The position numbers were made by a program, and so were the translations under genes. Of a stretch of DNA of 44,210 bases, positions 17,424-27,563 are shown piece by piece (the stretch's first letter is position 1; the number at the start of each line of letters is the position of its first letter). Under the pieces are notes generated by a model. That model made no database searches. It was not told the origin of the DNA and was given only the letters and a program-made list of their open reading frames with translations. Source of the stretch: Archangium sp. (GTDB taxonomy: Bacteria; Myxococcota; Myxococcia; Myxococcales; Myxococcaceae); assembly GCA_030695565.1 (NCBI GenBank), contig JAUYRZ010000021.1, positions 1-44,210 of the forward strand, given 5' to 3'.

Positions 17424-18862
17424 GCGCCATGCAGACGATCTGGTTCGACGTCACGACGATTGTGCACTGGCATCGGCCGCCGGTGGGCGTGGTTCGCGTC
17501 GAGGCAGAGTGCTTCAAGTACCTGGCGAAGTTGGGGCAGCCCAACATTCGTTTCTGCCACTTCGACAAGCGGGCGCTCTCGTACCATGAGATCGAAGCCA
17601 GCTACGTGCTCGACATCATCAGCCGCTACGGCCAGGAGCAACCTCGCCCGCCGCTTCCCAACACGGAGACGACGGCGAAGCGCGCGACCCAGCGCGCGAA
17701 GCTAGTGCTGCAGAAGCTTTCGCCCACGGTGCGAGAGCCGGTGATCGACTTCGCCACCAAGGTCACCCCCACGCTGCGAAACGCGCTGCATCACTATCGG
17801 CGCGCCTCGAGCGCAGCCAGCCAGGTAGCGACCCAGCTTCAGCAACTGTCGCGGCCTCTTCGTGAGCGCGCAGACAGCAGCGCGGCTGCAGCACCGCCCC
17901 CCGCACCTTTCCGCTCTGGCGACGTGGTGATCTCGGCGGGTTTGGACTGGGATCAGAAAGATCGCGTCTACCTGTATCAGCTCAAGCTGGCGCTCGGGCT
18001 CAAGGTGATCCTGTTCTGCTACGACTTGATCCCCGTGCTGCTGCCCCACCTCTGCGTGGGGGAGGTGGCCGGAATGTTCGCGCGCTACTTCGTCGACGTG
18101 GCTTGGTGCGCCGACGAGGTGATGTGCATTTCAAGGTCGAGTCAGCGCGACTTTCTCAACCTCGTGCACGAAACGGGGGCGCCCGAACCGAAGACCTCCA
18201 TCGTTCGTCTTGGCGCGAACCTCCCTCTCGAGACTGGGGGTGAAGGGGTCGAAGAGCTCGTTCAGGGAAAGTACCTGCTCTTCGTCTCGACCATCGAACG
18301 GCGGAAGAACCACGAAGTCATCTACCGGGCGATCGCCCAGTTGGTGGAGTCGGGGCGCACCGACCTTCCTCAAGTGGTCTTCGTGGGCATGATGGGCTGG
18401 GGCGTGAGCGACTTCCTGAGCGACCTGCGCATCGACCCTCGCGTTCGGGGCCGTTTCACGGTGCTCAACCACGTGACCGACGCTCAGCTCTCGATGCTGT
18501 ACAGCAAGGCCCTGTTCACACTTTACCCGTCACTCTACGAGGGCTGGGGCCTGCCGCTGGCAGAGAGCCTGGCGCACGGGAAGTTCTGCATCGCCTCGAA
18601 CAGCTCCTCGCTCCCTGAGGTGGCCGGGCCGCTCGTCGACTACGTCGACCCATGGGAGAGCCGCCGCTGGGGCGAGCGCATCGCTCACTACCTCGATCAC
18701 CCCGAGGAGCTGGCGCAGAAGGAAAAGGCGATCCGCGAGCGGTACCGGGTTCCGAGTTGGGAAGACACCGGTCGCACCGTCTTCCAGGCTGCACAACGGT
18801 TGCTGAATTCCCCTCCTGCCTCCCCCGAGACGAATGACTCCTCTTCTGCCCCGGCTCTCTGA
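17420..18862 (+). CDS. Glycosyltransferase, GT4 family
   Basis: A 480-residue enzyme starting at ATG 17420, which overlaps the previous stop as ATGA; the upstream extension to 17375 is a frame artefact. The N-terminus (FDVTTIVHWHRPPVGVVRVE) is typical of a GT4 subfamily acting on deoxysugar-containing chains. An insert of about 100 basic, low-complexity residues (about 75-175) separates it from the rest. The donor domain shows STIERRKNHEVIYRA and the E-x7-E motif EGWGLPLAE (E374, E382). The role is to add one sugar to the repeat unit in the cytosol. The 3' end overlaps the start (18834) of the apparent N-terminal fragment of the next gene. Confidence 0.86.
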   Translation: MSAMQTIWFDVTTIVHWHRPPVGVVRVEAECFKYLAKLGQPNIRFCHFDKRALSYHEIEASYVLDIISRYGQEQPRPPLPNTETTAKRATQRAKLVLQKLSPTVREPVIDFATKVTPTLRNALHHYRRASSAASQVATQLQQLSRPLRERADSSAAAAPPPAPFRSGDVVISAGLDWDQKDRVYLYQLKLALGLKVILFCYDLIPVLLPHLCVGEVAGMFARYFVDVAWCADEVMCISRSSQRDFLNLVHETGAPEPKTSIVRLGANLPLETGGEGVEELVQGKYLLFVSTIERRKNHEVIYRAIAQLVESGRTDLPQVVFVGMMGWGVSDFLSDLRIDPRVRGRFTVLNHVTDAQLSMLYSKALFTLYPSLYEGWGLPLAESLAHGKFCIASNSSSLPEVAGPLVDYVDPWESRRWGERIAHYLDHPEELAQKEKAIRERYRVPSWEDTGRTVFQAAQRLLNSPPASPETNDSSSAPAL

Positions 18863-19043
18863 AGGTTTGATGCAGCAGGTCGACCGCGCCGCCGATCGGC
18901 TGCGCGAACGCCTTCGCCCTGGCGCGCGCAGGCCGGGCTCGCAGCCGGCCGTGCACGCCCAGCCCGATGCCGCAGCGCCCCAGGGGCGCGTCAACCAGGC
19001 GATCGCCGCGCGAGCCACGCTGGGCAACGATTTCTTCGGCGGT
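18834..19043 (+). other. Apparent N-terminal coding segment of the following FkbM gene, out of frame by one base
   Basis: From ATG 18834 (overlapping the preceding gene by 29 bases) this frame encodes about 70 plausible residues, with RAADRLRERLRPGARR as an amphipathic basic helix and ending GNDFFGG. The sequence that naturally continues it, VPEDLQLFEKYRFE, is read in the next frame from GTG 19042. Skipping one base at about 19041 joins them. The 18834 frame on its own ends at 19112 after unconvincing sequence. This is either a real frameshift mutation or a one-base assembly error in a G/C-rich run (GGCGGTGCCGG). Confidence 0.5.
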
Positions 19044-19920
19044 GCCGGAAGATCTTCAGCTGTTCGAGAAGTATCGCTTCGAGGCGAGCGGCCTCGAGGG
19101 GCACATCACTGACTATTTCGGGGTGCGAACCCCGGTCGAATATGTGCCCTGGGCCCGGGCCAGCGCTGGCCAGGTTCAAACCGAGGCCCCTCTTCCTGAC
19201 GATGGGGTTCGAGCCGAGGCGATCGAGTATTTCGCGCTGCTGGACACCCTGGAGAACTCGCGAGGTTCAGAGTTTTCGATGATCGAGCTCGGCGCTTCTT
19301 ACGGCCCGTGGACGTGCCTGGGTGGCGTTCTGGCCGCGCGCGCCGGGAAGAAGAAGGTCTCGCTGCGCGCCGTGGAGGCTGCTTCGTTTTTCATGAAGCA
19401 CATTCCTGCCTACTTCGCCCTGAACGGCCTGAAAGGCGGTCGCAAGACGAAGTTCGAGTTGAAGGCGATCCACGGAGCGGTGGGCATCAAGCCGGGCACC
19501 ATGCACTTTCCCAAGGTGACCAGCGCCACGGAGAACGGCGGCCAGGCGCTCTATGAGAACGCCACTTCCGATTACGTCGGGCGAACGGTCGAGCACGAAC
19601 CCGTCGACGTGAAGACGCTCGATGACGTCTTCGAGGGCCTGCCGACGATCGATCTGTTGCACTGCGACATTCAAGGTTCAGAGGATGAAGTGCTCACTTT
19701 TGGTGCAGCCCTTCTCACCCAGCGGGTGCGCCGAATGTTCATCGGCACTCACAGCCGGATCATCGAAGGAAAGCTGATCGAGTGTTTCCACCGGCATGGC
19801 TGGTCGCTGAAGCGCGAGCGGCCAACGCATTTCGAGCACCGCCTCGACACGCTCTCGACGACCGGGATGACGCTACGCGACGGCGGCCAGTATTGGGTGA
19901 ACAACAAGCTCGCGCGGTGA
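18967..19920 (+). CDS. FkbM-like methyltransferase, probably frameshifted near its N-terminus
   Basis: The 317-residue frame holds a full methyltransferase core: MIELGASYGPW for SAM binding, VEAASFFMKHI for the strand-2 region, and LLHCDIQGSEDEVL, the family signature with HCDIQG in place of KIDVEG. The first 25 residues, from ATG 18967, are arginine/serine-rich and look like an out-of-frame reading; convincing sequence begins at VPEDLQLFEKY (19042). The natural N-terminus appears in another frame from 18834, so the intact gene was probably 18834-19920. If the shift is real, a short form from GTG 19042 may still be made. It is the last plus-strand gene of this run and ends 16 bases from a convergent gene. 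Confidence 0.72.
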   Translation: MPQRPRGASTRRSPREPRWATISSAVPEDLQLFEKYRFEASGLEGHITDYFGVRTPVEYVPWARASAGQVQTEAPLPDDGVRAEAIEYFALLDTLENSRGSEFSMIELGASYGPWTCLGGVLAARAGKKKVSLRAVEAASFFMKHIPAYFALNGLKGGRKTKFELKAIHGAVGIKPGTMHFPKVTSATENGGQALYENATSDYVGRTVEHEPVDVKTLDDVFEGLPTIDLLHCDIQGSEDEVLTFGAALLTQRVRRMFIGTHSRIIEGKLIECFHRHGWSLKRERPTHFEHRLDTLSTTGMTLRDGGQYWVNNKLAR

Positions 19921-19936
19921 GCCAGCACCCCGAGTT

Positions 19937-22786
19937 CTAAGGGATCGACTGGATCGAGACGGTTCGCGAAGTCGTCGCCTCGAACCGCCCCCCGAGGCCC
20001 CAGGCTGGGTCAAGCAGGCCCTTTTGAGAGCGATACACCTCGATGAGGACCGCGCAGGTCTCTGATTCGTGGCCCGGGCGGCTCTTGAAGCCCGCGAGGA
20101 GGTGCGACTCAGCGAGCGGATCCAGCTCGGCGTCGACCCGCTCGATGCAGTCCCCGCGCGCGATCAGGTGCTGCCTCTCGTCAGCCCACGGGTTCCACCT
20201 CACGGTGAGCCCAGCGGTGCGTGGAACCCGGGTGCCGGAGGCCGGGGTCGTGAAGGCAATCACGCGCGGCAAACGTACTGTCGACGCCGGCGCGCCGACC
20301 TCAGCGTTCCGGGAAAATGCGATCTGCACGGGCGTGCCCGGGCCCGGGTTGTCGAACTGGGCCGTGTATTCGGTAGCGGCGCCCTGACGCATCATCTCGC
20401 GCGTCGTGTCACCGAGCGTGGCGGTCAGGGTGTCACCGGGCCCCAGTTCGACGGGAATGAGAGAGTCGGAGCGCGTCTTGAGGATGGCCCTGGCTGAAAG
20501 CTTGCCCTCCGCAGGCAGGTCGACAACGAGCTCTGCAGAGAGACCCGATGTCTTGAGGGAGGTCGAACTCAAGGCCTCCCTGCTCGCCAGTGCGTTCCAA
20601 CTGGGGCGAGGCGCTTGGTCGGGCAGCTGCAGCAGCACTCGCTCTGGTCTTTGCACCTCGATGGAACGAAGGGCGAGGCGAGCATTTCCTTCGGTGATGA
20701 CCCGGAACTCCGCTGAGAACACTTCTTCGCGCAGGGTGAAATCGACATGGGCGTCGAGCGTGCCGTCAGAGAGCGCATCGGACGCGCGAACCGTCGTACT
20801 GCCGAAGACCCGGGCCGGCGTCAGGAAGAAGTCGGCAGCGTCCACCGACGCGATGACCGTCTCCGCGGCCACTTCATCGAGCAGCTGAAGATGAAAAGTC
20901 ACCCGGTGCGCGCCAGGGCCGAGTCGCACATAGGGGCCATACGCGAGGTATCCCCTCTCGCGCTCACTGATGCGCTCGCCGGCGGCCCCGCCCTTCACCA
21001 GGCTCAACATCTGCGAGGGCTGAAGCACGAGCACCCTCGGGGTGAGCGTCGCGAAGATGATCCAGTATTCGTGCTCCCCATGGTGCTGCCGCACCCGCCG
21101 GGTTTCGGTCATCGCGATTCCGATTTCCGAGAACGACTGCCTGGCCCGCTCAAAACGGTCGGTGGTTACGTCGAGAATGACCACCGGGTCGCCCGTCTCG
21201 AAGAAGCGGTGCGAGCCATCGGAGTTGCTCATCGTGCACCGGGCCCCACGTGGATAGGTGCTCTCCAAGCTCGACGAGAAGGCCAGATGCGCCGATGAAA
21301 TCGTCAGAAACAGGCGAGACAGGGGGCTGGCCTCGTCGAACCAGTACGCCGGCCTTTGGCCTTTCAGTTCGTCCTGGATGAGCACGATGGCTCGAGCGAC
21401 CGAGGCAGCGGCCTCGGCCCTGATCGCATCTCCAGAGCTCACTCGGTTGATCGGCGCCCCGAGCACCAACGCGATCAGACCTGCTGCGAGGAGCTTCGCG
21501 CCCCGCCGCGGGCGGTTCACCCGCGACCTCCACACCATGATGCCCGCCAGGGCAACTGCGGCGATGAAGGCCTGCAGCCCCGCCAGCGAGCTCGTTCCCC
21601 ACCACGGCAAGGTGAGCTCCATCGATCTGTAGTGATCGTCGAGAGGAGGAAGGATGAACGGTATCTCGAGCCGGTACGCGAGCGCCGAACCAACGACCAA
21701 CACCGCCATCAACGCGGTGCTGTGGCCAATCGACGAGCGGGCGCTGGCGCGCTCCCCGAGCAGCGCCGCGAGCGCCAAGAGCGCAGCGGGAAGGAAGTAC
21801 GAGGCAAACCAAGCGTACTGAAGCCAGTAGCCCGCGCTGAAGATCTCGGCGATGGCCATAAGCGTCATCAACAAGACGAGGTTTCCGTAGGCAAACAATT
21901 CGAAACCAGTCAGCCGGGTGTGACGAAACCACGACATCACCAGCGTGCAGGTGGCCGCCAGCCACGCGAACCCAAGGAGCAGCACCCAGTTCGCTTCAGC
22001 CCACCAGGCCGCGATGGGCTGCTTCCAGCTGGTGCTGGAGATCGCCAGGGCCGCGTCGATGATGGGGCCGAAGAAGAAGAATCTGCCGTAGAGCGCAAAA
22101 CAGAGGCAACCCATCACCACCACGCTGCTCACTGCGCCGGCGGCCAATTCGATACACAACACCCAGCTCTGCGCCGGCCGCTTTGCCTGGTGCAGCCAGA
22201 CCACGAGCGCGGCGGGTGTGAGCAACATCGGGAGCGACATCGGGTGGGTCAAGAGCATGGCTGCGAAACAGCCGCCGGCGACGAAGCCCGCGACGAACCT
22301 GTTCCTGGCGGAGGTGCCCGGCCTGTGCCGACGAGCGATCCCCGCGAGGCCGACCATGAACCACGTCAGCAGTGAACCATCGATGTAGCCCCAGCCAAGG
22401 GACCGCAACAAATACATACAAGTGCCGAAAAGCAGCACGCCGGTCAGTCGGGTCGAAGGGCGGGCGATGCCCGTCAACAGGTCGAGCACGGCGAAGAGAA
22501 CGACGTGCGCGCAAAACAATCCGTAGACAGTGTGCGCGGCCCCTTCGAGGAGAAACCTCGTCAGCAGGTACCGCGGCACGAGCACGAAGGGGCGAGCCGA
22601 GTAGTAGTAGTCGCCGAGCGAAACGCTCGCGTTCACCAGATCCCGGCCCAGCGCCCGGTAGATCCAGGCGTCCAGCATTCCGACCGGAGTGACTGTCCAG
22701 TCGGTCACCAACAACATCAACCAGGGCAGCGACAGCGCCGCGAAGATCGCGAACCGCCGTTCGGGGTCGCCCTGGGCGGGTTTCAT
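19937..22786 (-). CDS. Large polytopic membrane protein (GT-C-like) with long soluble C-terminal region
   Basis: A 949-residue protein. Residues 1 to about 465 contain roughly a dozen hydrophobic helices, with acidic residues in the first large loop (TPVGMLDAWIYRALGRDL), as in polyprenyl-phosphate-dependent glycosyltransferases. Residues about 470-949 are soluble and probably extracytoplasmic. Within them about 605-725 (YLAYGPYVRLGPGAHRV onward) is beta-rich and resembles the C-terminal module of the 979-residue glycosyltransferase at 10481. The last 200 residues look like further beta-sandwich domains (VRLPRVIAFTTPASGTRV). The ATG at 22786 overlaps the upstream reductase stop as ATGA, so it is the last gene of gmd-reductase-membrane protein. 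Glycosyltransferase activity is inferred from topology and context, not from a definitive motif. Confidence 0.72.
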   Translation of the reverse strand: MKPAQGDPERRFAIFAALSLPWLMLLVTDWTVTPVGMLDAWIYRALGRDLVNASVSLGDYYYSARPFVLVPRYLLTRFLLEGAAHTVYGLFCAHVVLFAVLDLLTGIARPSTRLTGVLLFGTCMYLLRSLGWGYIDGSLLTWFMVGLAGIARRHRPGTSARNRFVAGFVAGGCFAAMLLTHPMSLPMLLTPAALVVWLHQAKRPAQSWVLCIELAAGAVSSVVVMGCLCFALYGRFFFFGPIIDAALAISSTSWKQPIAAWWAEANWVLLLGFAWLAATCTLVMSWFRHTRLTGFELFAYGNLVLLMTLMAIAEIFSAGYWLQYAWFASYFLPAALLALAALLGERASARSSIGHSTALMAVLVVGSALAYRLEIPFILPPLDDHYRSMELTLPWWGTSSLAGLQAFIAAVALAGIMVWRSRVNRPRRGAKLLAAGLIALVLGAPINRVSSGDAIRAEAAASVARAIVLIQDELKGQRPAYWFDEASPLSRLFLTISSAHLAFSSSLESTYPRGARCTMSNSDGSHRFFETGDPVVILDVTTDRFERARQSFSEIGIAMTETRRVRQHHGEHEYWIIFATLTPRVLVLQPSQMLSLVKGGAAGERISERERGYLAYGPYVRLGPGAHRVTFHLQLLDEVAAETVIASVDAADFFLTPARVFGSTTVRASDALSDGTLDAHVDFTLREEVFSAEFRVITEGNARLALRSIEVQRPERVLLQLPDQAPRPSWNALASREALSSTSLKTSGLSAELVVDLPAEGKLSARAILKTRSDSLIPVELGPGDTLTATLGDTTREMMRQGAATEYTAQFDNPGPGTPVQIAFSRNAEVGAPASTVRLPRVIAFTTPASGTRVPRTAGLTVRWNPWADERQHLIARGDCIERVDAELDPLAESHLLAGFKSRPGHESETCAVLIEVYRSQKGLLDPAWGLGGRFEATTSRTVSIQSIP

Positions 22787-23697
22787 CTCGCGCGCGATTC
22801 CATCTCTTCAAGGATCTCGCCGAGCGCAGACTCCACCGTGCGGCTCGGCGCCCAACCCAGCGCCTTCAACTTCTGCACGTCGCCGATCAGCGTGGGGATC
22901 TCGACCGGGCGAAGCCGCTTCGGGTCGACCTTCACCGTCACCTCACGGCCCGACTGCGCCACCAGCAACTGCAACATCGACTCGATGGTGCGGCCCACGC
23001 CGGAGCCCAGGTTGTAGATCTCGCCCGCCTTGCCCTTCGAGAGCATCAGCACGTACGAGTCGACGATGTCCTGCACGTGACTGAAGTCGCGCACGGCCGA
23101 CAGGTTGCCGACCTCGAGAGTGACCTTGCCACCGCGGTGCACGGCGGCGAGCTGCTGTGCGAACGAAGGCAACACGAAGGTCGGCGTCTGCCCCGGGCCG
23201 ATGTGGTTGAACGGCCGGGCGATCATCACGTCGAGGCCCTGGTGCCGGTGCTGCAGCGCGATGATCTCCCCGGCCCGCTTAGTGGCGCCGTAGACGTTCA
23301 TCGGATCAGGCAAGACCTGCTCGTTCATCGGCCCCGTACCAGCGGCAGCGCCGTACACCTCACCCGAGCTGACCAGCAGCACCCGGCAAGGGCTCTTCGC
23401 GGCCAGCACCGCCTGCACCACGCTCAAGGCCCCGCTCGCGTTGATCTGAAACGCGCGCATCGGGTCTTTCGAACACTCCGCCACCGAGGAGAGCCCGGCG
23501 AGGTGAACGACCGCGTCGGGCTTCACCTTCGCGACGGCGGCCGCGGTGGCGGTCGCATCGGTGACGTCTGCGACGATGTCGATCCCGCCCTCATGCAGAT
23601 GCAGCCCGAGACCGAGCACCTCGGCCCCTGCGGCCTGCAGCGCCCTGCGCAAGTGGGGACCGACGAAGCCCCCCGCTCCTGTGACGAGGACGCGCAT
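22783..23697 (-). CDS. rmd: GDP-4-dehydro-6-deoxy-D-mannose reductase-like SDR enzyme
   Basis: An extended short-chain dehydrogenase of 304 residues. It has the TGAGGFVG nucleotide-binding loop (6-13), SSGEVYG around 110-116 and the catalytic Y136-x3-K140 pair (YGATK). Beside gmd, the likely reaction is NAD(P)H reduction of GDP-4-keto-6-deoxymannose to GDP-D-rhamnose. GDP-6-deoxy-talose synthesis (the opposite C4 configuration) is an alternative that sequence reading cannot exclude, and it is less like the GDP-fucose synthase family. It starts 7 bases after the gmd stop and overlaps the next gene by 4 bases, so all three are one operon. The symbol rests on context and general similarity. Confidence 0.82.
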   Translation of the reverse strand: MRVLVTGAGGFVGPHLRRALQAAGAEVLGLGLHLHEGGIDIVADVTDATATAAAVAKVKPDAVVHLAGLSSVAECSKDPMRAFQINASGALSVVQAVLAAKSPCRVLLVSSGEVYGAAAGTGPMNEQVLPDPMNVYGATKRAGEIIALQHRHQGLDVMIARPFNHIGPGQTPTFVLPSFAQQLAAVHRGGKVTLEVGNLSAVRDFSHVQDIVDSYVLMLSKGKAGEIYNLGSGVGRTIESMLQLLVAQSGREVTVKVDPKRLRPVEIPTLIGDVQKLKALGWAPSRTVESALGEILEEMESRAR

Positions 23698-23704
23698 GAT
23701 CAGC

Positions 23705-24718
<1,014 letters not shown>

Positions 24719-24775
24719 TCAACGCTTTCCTTGGCCGTTGACCCCCGCGGGCAGGGTCACTACGCACGGCTCCAA

Positions 24776-25795
24776 ATGAACGTTCTCGTCACCGGCGGCT
24801 GCGGGTTCATCGGCTCGAACCTCGTGAAGTACCTGCGCAAGCACCGGCCGCAGTGGAAGATCGTCAACTTCGACAAGCTCACCTACGCCGGCAACCTCGA
24901 GAACCTCACCGACCTCGAGAACGACCCGCAGCACGTGTTCGTGCGCGGTGACATCGGCAACCGCGAGCTGGTCGACCACGTCATCCTGTCCCACAAGATC
25001 GACGCGATCATGCACCTGGCCGCGGAGAGCCACGTCGACCGCTCCATCCTCGGGCCCGAAGCGTTCATCGTCGCCAACGTGCTGGGCACCAACGTGCTGC
25101 TCGAGGCCGCGCGCCACGCGAAGCTCTCCCGCTTCCTGATGGTCTCCACCGACGAGGTGTACGGCTCGTTGGGCCCCACCGGCCTGTTCACCGAGACCAC
25201 CCCGCTCGACCCCTCCTCGCCCTACTCGTCTTCCAAGGCGGCGGCCGACCTCATCACGCTGGCCTACGAGCGCACCTTCGGGCTCGACGTGGTGGTGACG
25301 CGCTGCTCGAACAACTACGGGCCCTACCAGTTCCCCGAGAAGTTGATCCCCCTCATGGTGGCCAACGCCATCAACGACAAGCCGCTGCCGGTCTACGGAG
25401 ACGGCACCAACGTGCGCGACTGGCTGCACGTGGAAGATCACTGCGCCGCGCTCACCCTCGCGCTCGAGAAGGGCAAAAAGGGAGAGTGCTACAACATCGG
25501 CGGCAACTCCGAGCGGCAGAACATTCAGATCGTCAAGGCGATCCTCTCCGCTGTCGGCAAGCCCGAGTCGCTCATCAAGTACGTCAAAGACCGCCCCGGT
25601 CACGACAAGCGCTACGCCATCGATGCGTCGAAGAGCAAACGGGAGCTGGGCTGGGCCCCCACCCACGTCTTCGAGCAGGCGCTGGGTGAGACGGTGAAGT
25701 GGTACCTCGACCACAAGCCCTGGTGGGAGCGCATCCTCTCCGGCGCGTACAAGAGCTACTTCGACACGCAGTACGCCGCGCGGCTCAAGGCCTGA
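24776..25795 (+). CDS. rfbB: dTDP-glucose 4,6-dehydratase
   Basis: Forms dTDP-4-keto-6-deoxyglucose, the second step of dTDP-L-rhamnose synthesis. 339 residues from ATG 24776, chosen because the TGGCGFIGSN NAD loop (6-15) follows immediately; an upstream in-frame start adds unrelated residues. STDEVYG (124-130) contributes the dehydration residues and YSSSK carries Y150-x3-K154. The C-terminal part (CNIGGNSERQNI-type region, GHDKRYAID) is also family-typical. It is the first gene of rfbB-D-A-C, and its stop overlaps the next ATG (TGATG). It diverges from gmd. Confidence 0.97.
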   Translation: MNVLVTGGCGFIGSNLVKYLRKHRPQWKIVNFDKLTYAGNLENLTDLENDPQHVFVRGDIGNRELVDHVILSHKIDAIMHLAAESHVDRSILGPEAFIVANVLGTNVLLEAARHAKLSRFLMVSTDEVYGSLGPTGLFTETTPLDPSSPYSSSKAAADLITLAYERTFGLDVVVTRCSNNYGPYQFPEKLIPLMVANAINDKPLPVYGDGTNVRDWLHVEDHCAALTLALEKGKKGECYNIGGNSERQNIQIVKAILSAVGKPESLIKYVKDRPGHDKRYAIDASKSKRELGWAPTHVFEQALGETVKWYLDHKPWWERILSGAYKSYFDTQYAARLKA

Positions 25796-26694
25796 TGCGG
25801 ATCCTCGTCACCGGCGCCAACGGATTGGTGGCAGGCCGCCTGCTGCCCCTCCTCGCCTCCAAAGGCCACGAGGTCATTGGTCTGGGCCGCGGTCCTCAAC
25901 GCGCCCCGGGTGGCACGTACCTGTCGATGGACCTGGGCGACGCGCAGAAGCTCTCGTCAGCTGTCCAGGAACTTCGCCCCCAGGTGATCATCAACTGCGC
26001 GGCAATGACCGACGTCGACGGCTGCGAGCGTGACCCACTCGGCGCGTACACCGCCAACGTCGAAGGCGTGGCCACCCTGGCTCGCTCCGCTCGGGAGTTG
26101 GGCAGCCACCTGCTGCACGTGTCGACCGACTACGTCTTCGATGGCGACGCGGGCCCCTACGACATCGACGCGATCCCCAACCCGCGCGGCACGTACGCGA
26201 TCACCAAACACGCGGGCGAAGAAGCGGCTCGCGCGTTGTTGCCCAAAGGCAGCTGGACCATCGCTCGCACCGCGGTGGTCTACGGTTGGCCGTCGACCGG
26301 TAAGAACAACTTCGGCTCGTGGCTCATCGACGCGCTGAGCAACGGCAAGAACGTGAAGCTGTTCACCGATCAGTGGGTCTCCCCCACGCACGCCAGCAAC
26401 GCCGCCGAGATGCTGGCCGAGCTCGCCGAACGCCGACTCGCCGGCATCTGGCACACCAGCGGCGCCGACGTGGTCGACAGGGTCGCCTTTGGCCGGGCGC
26501 TCTGCGCGCGTTTCGGGTTCGATTCGAGCCTCATCCAGCCCAGCCGAATGGCCGACGTCAACCTGCCCAGCCCGCGGCCCGCGAAGAGCGGTCTGAATGT
26601 CAGCAGGACGTCGGAGGCACTGAGCGCGAAGCCACTCTCGCTCGAGGCCGCCCTCGCTCGCCTCTACGCCGAGTACAAAGGAAGCACCTCATGA
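25795..26694 (+). CDS. rfbD: dTDP-4-dehydrorhamnose reductase
   Basis: Reduces dTDP-4-keto-L-rhamnose to dTDP-L-rhamnose, the last step of the pathway. 299 residues, RmlD family: TGANGLVAG at the N-terminus, STDYVFDG (110-117), the catalytic Y134-x3-K138 (YAITK), and the WHTSG region late in the protein. The ATG at 25795 shares a base with the rfbB stop, and its own stop overlaps the next ATG. A more distant RmlD-like paralogue sits at 32432 in the CDP-sugar operon; this copy is the one placed for rhamnose synthesis. Confidence 0.94.
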   Translation: MRILVTGANGLVAGRLLPLLASKGHEVIGLGRGPQRAPGGTYLSMDLGDAQKLSSAVQELRPQVIINCAAMTDVDGCERDPLGAYTANVEGVATLARSARELGSHLLHVSTDYVFDGDAGPYDIDAIPNPRGTYAITKHAGEEAARALLPKGSWTIARTAVVYGWPSTGKNNFGSWLIDALSNGKNVKLFTDQWVSPTHASNAAEMLAELAERRLAGIWHTSGADVVDRVAFGRALCARFGFDSSLIQPSRMADVNLPSPRPAKSGLNVSRTSEALSAKPLSLEAALARLYAEYKGSTS

Positions 26695-27563
26695 AGGGTA
26701 TCGTTCTGGCCGGTGGATCAGGCACGCGGTTGTACCCGCTGACCCGGGTCGTCTCGAAGCAGCTGCTCCCGATTCACGACAAGCCGATGGTCTACTACCC
26801 CATCAGCACGCTGCTGCTGGCGGGCATCCGGGAGATCCTGATCATCTCCACCCCGCAGGACCTGCCGCGGTTCCGCGAGCTGCTGGGTGACGGCAAGCAG
26901 TGGGGGGTCTCGTTCTCGTACGCCGAGCAGCCCAGCCCCGATGGCCTGGCGCAGGCCTTCATCATCGGCCGCGAGTTCGTGGGCAACGACAGCGTCTCGC
27001 TGGTGCTGGGCGACAACATCTTCTTCGGCGAAGGCTTCAGCGCGATGGTGCAGCACGCCGCGAAGCTCACCAAGGGTGCGACCGTCTTCGGCTACCAGGT
27101 CAGCGATCCCGAGCGCTACGGCGTGGTGGAGCTCGATGCTCAGGGCAAGGCGCTGTCCATCGAAGAGAAGCCGAAGGTGCCGAAGTCGAACTACGCCGTC
27201 ACCGGCCTCTATTTCTACGACAACGACGTGCTCGACATCGCGCGCACCTTGAAGCCCTCGGCCCGCGGCGAGCTCGAGATCACCGCCGTCAACGACGTGT
27301 ACCTGAAGCGCAACGCGCTGACCGTCGAGGTGATGAGCCGCGGGTTTGCCTGGCTAGACACCGGCACGCACGAGTCGTTGATGGAGGCCTCGCAGTTCAT
27401 CCACGTGATCGAGCGGCGCACCGGGCTCAAGGTGGCCTGCCTCGAGGAGATCTGTTGGCGCATGAAGTACATCGACGACGCGCAGCTGGAGAAGCTCGCC
27501 GAGCCGATGAAGAAGAATGGCTACGGCGAGTACCTCTTCTCGTTGCTCAAGAAGCGCTCGTGA
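26691..27563 (+). CDS. rfbA: Glucose-1-phosphate thymidylyltransferase
   Basis: Makes dTDP-glucose from glucose-1-phosphate and dTTP, the first step of dTDP-rhamnose synthesis and the point where dTDP-rhamnose inhibition normally acts. 290 residues, the usual size of RmlA. It has the [11 protein letters not shown] nucleotidyl-transfer loop (8-18), K23 in [17 protein letters not shown] with the metal-binding aspartate, and [10 protein letters not shown] near the C-terminus. The ATG at 26691 overlaps the rfbD stop (ATGA), and its stop overlaps the rfbC GTG. Confidence 0.97.
   Translation: MKGIVLAGGSGTRLYPLTRVVSKQLLPIHDKPMVYYPISTLLLAGIREILIISTPQDLPRFRELLGDGKQWGVSFSYAEQPSPDGLAQAFIIGREFVGNDSVSLVLGDNIFFGEGFSAMVQHAAKLTKGATVFGYQVSDPERYGVVELDAQGKALSIEEKPKVPKSNYAVTGLYFYDNDVLDIARTLKPSARGELEITAVNDVYLKRNALTVEVMSRGFAWLDTGTHESLMEASQFIHVIERRTGLKVACLEEICWRMKYIDDAQLEKLAEPMKKNGYGEYLFSLLKKRS

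Noticed and set aside
24738-24766. TTGACC-17 bases-TACGCA as the rfbB promoter
   Set aside because: Spacing is right but the -10 matches only two of six positions and would leave almost no leader before the ATG.
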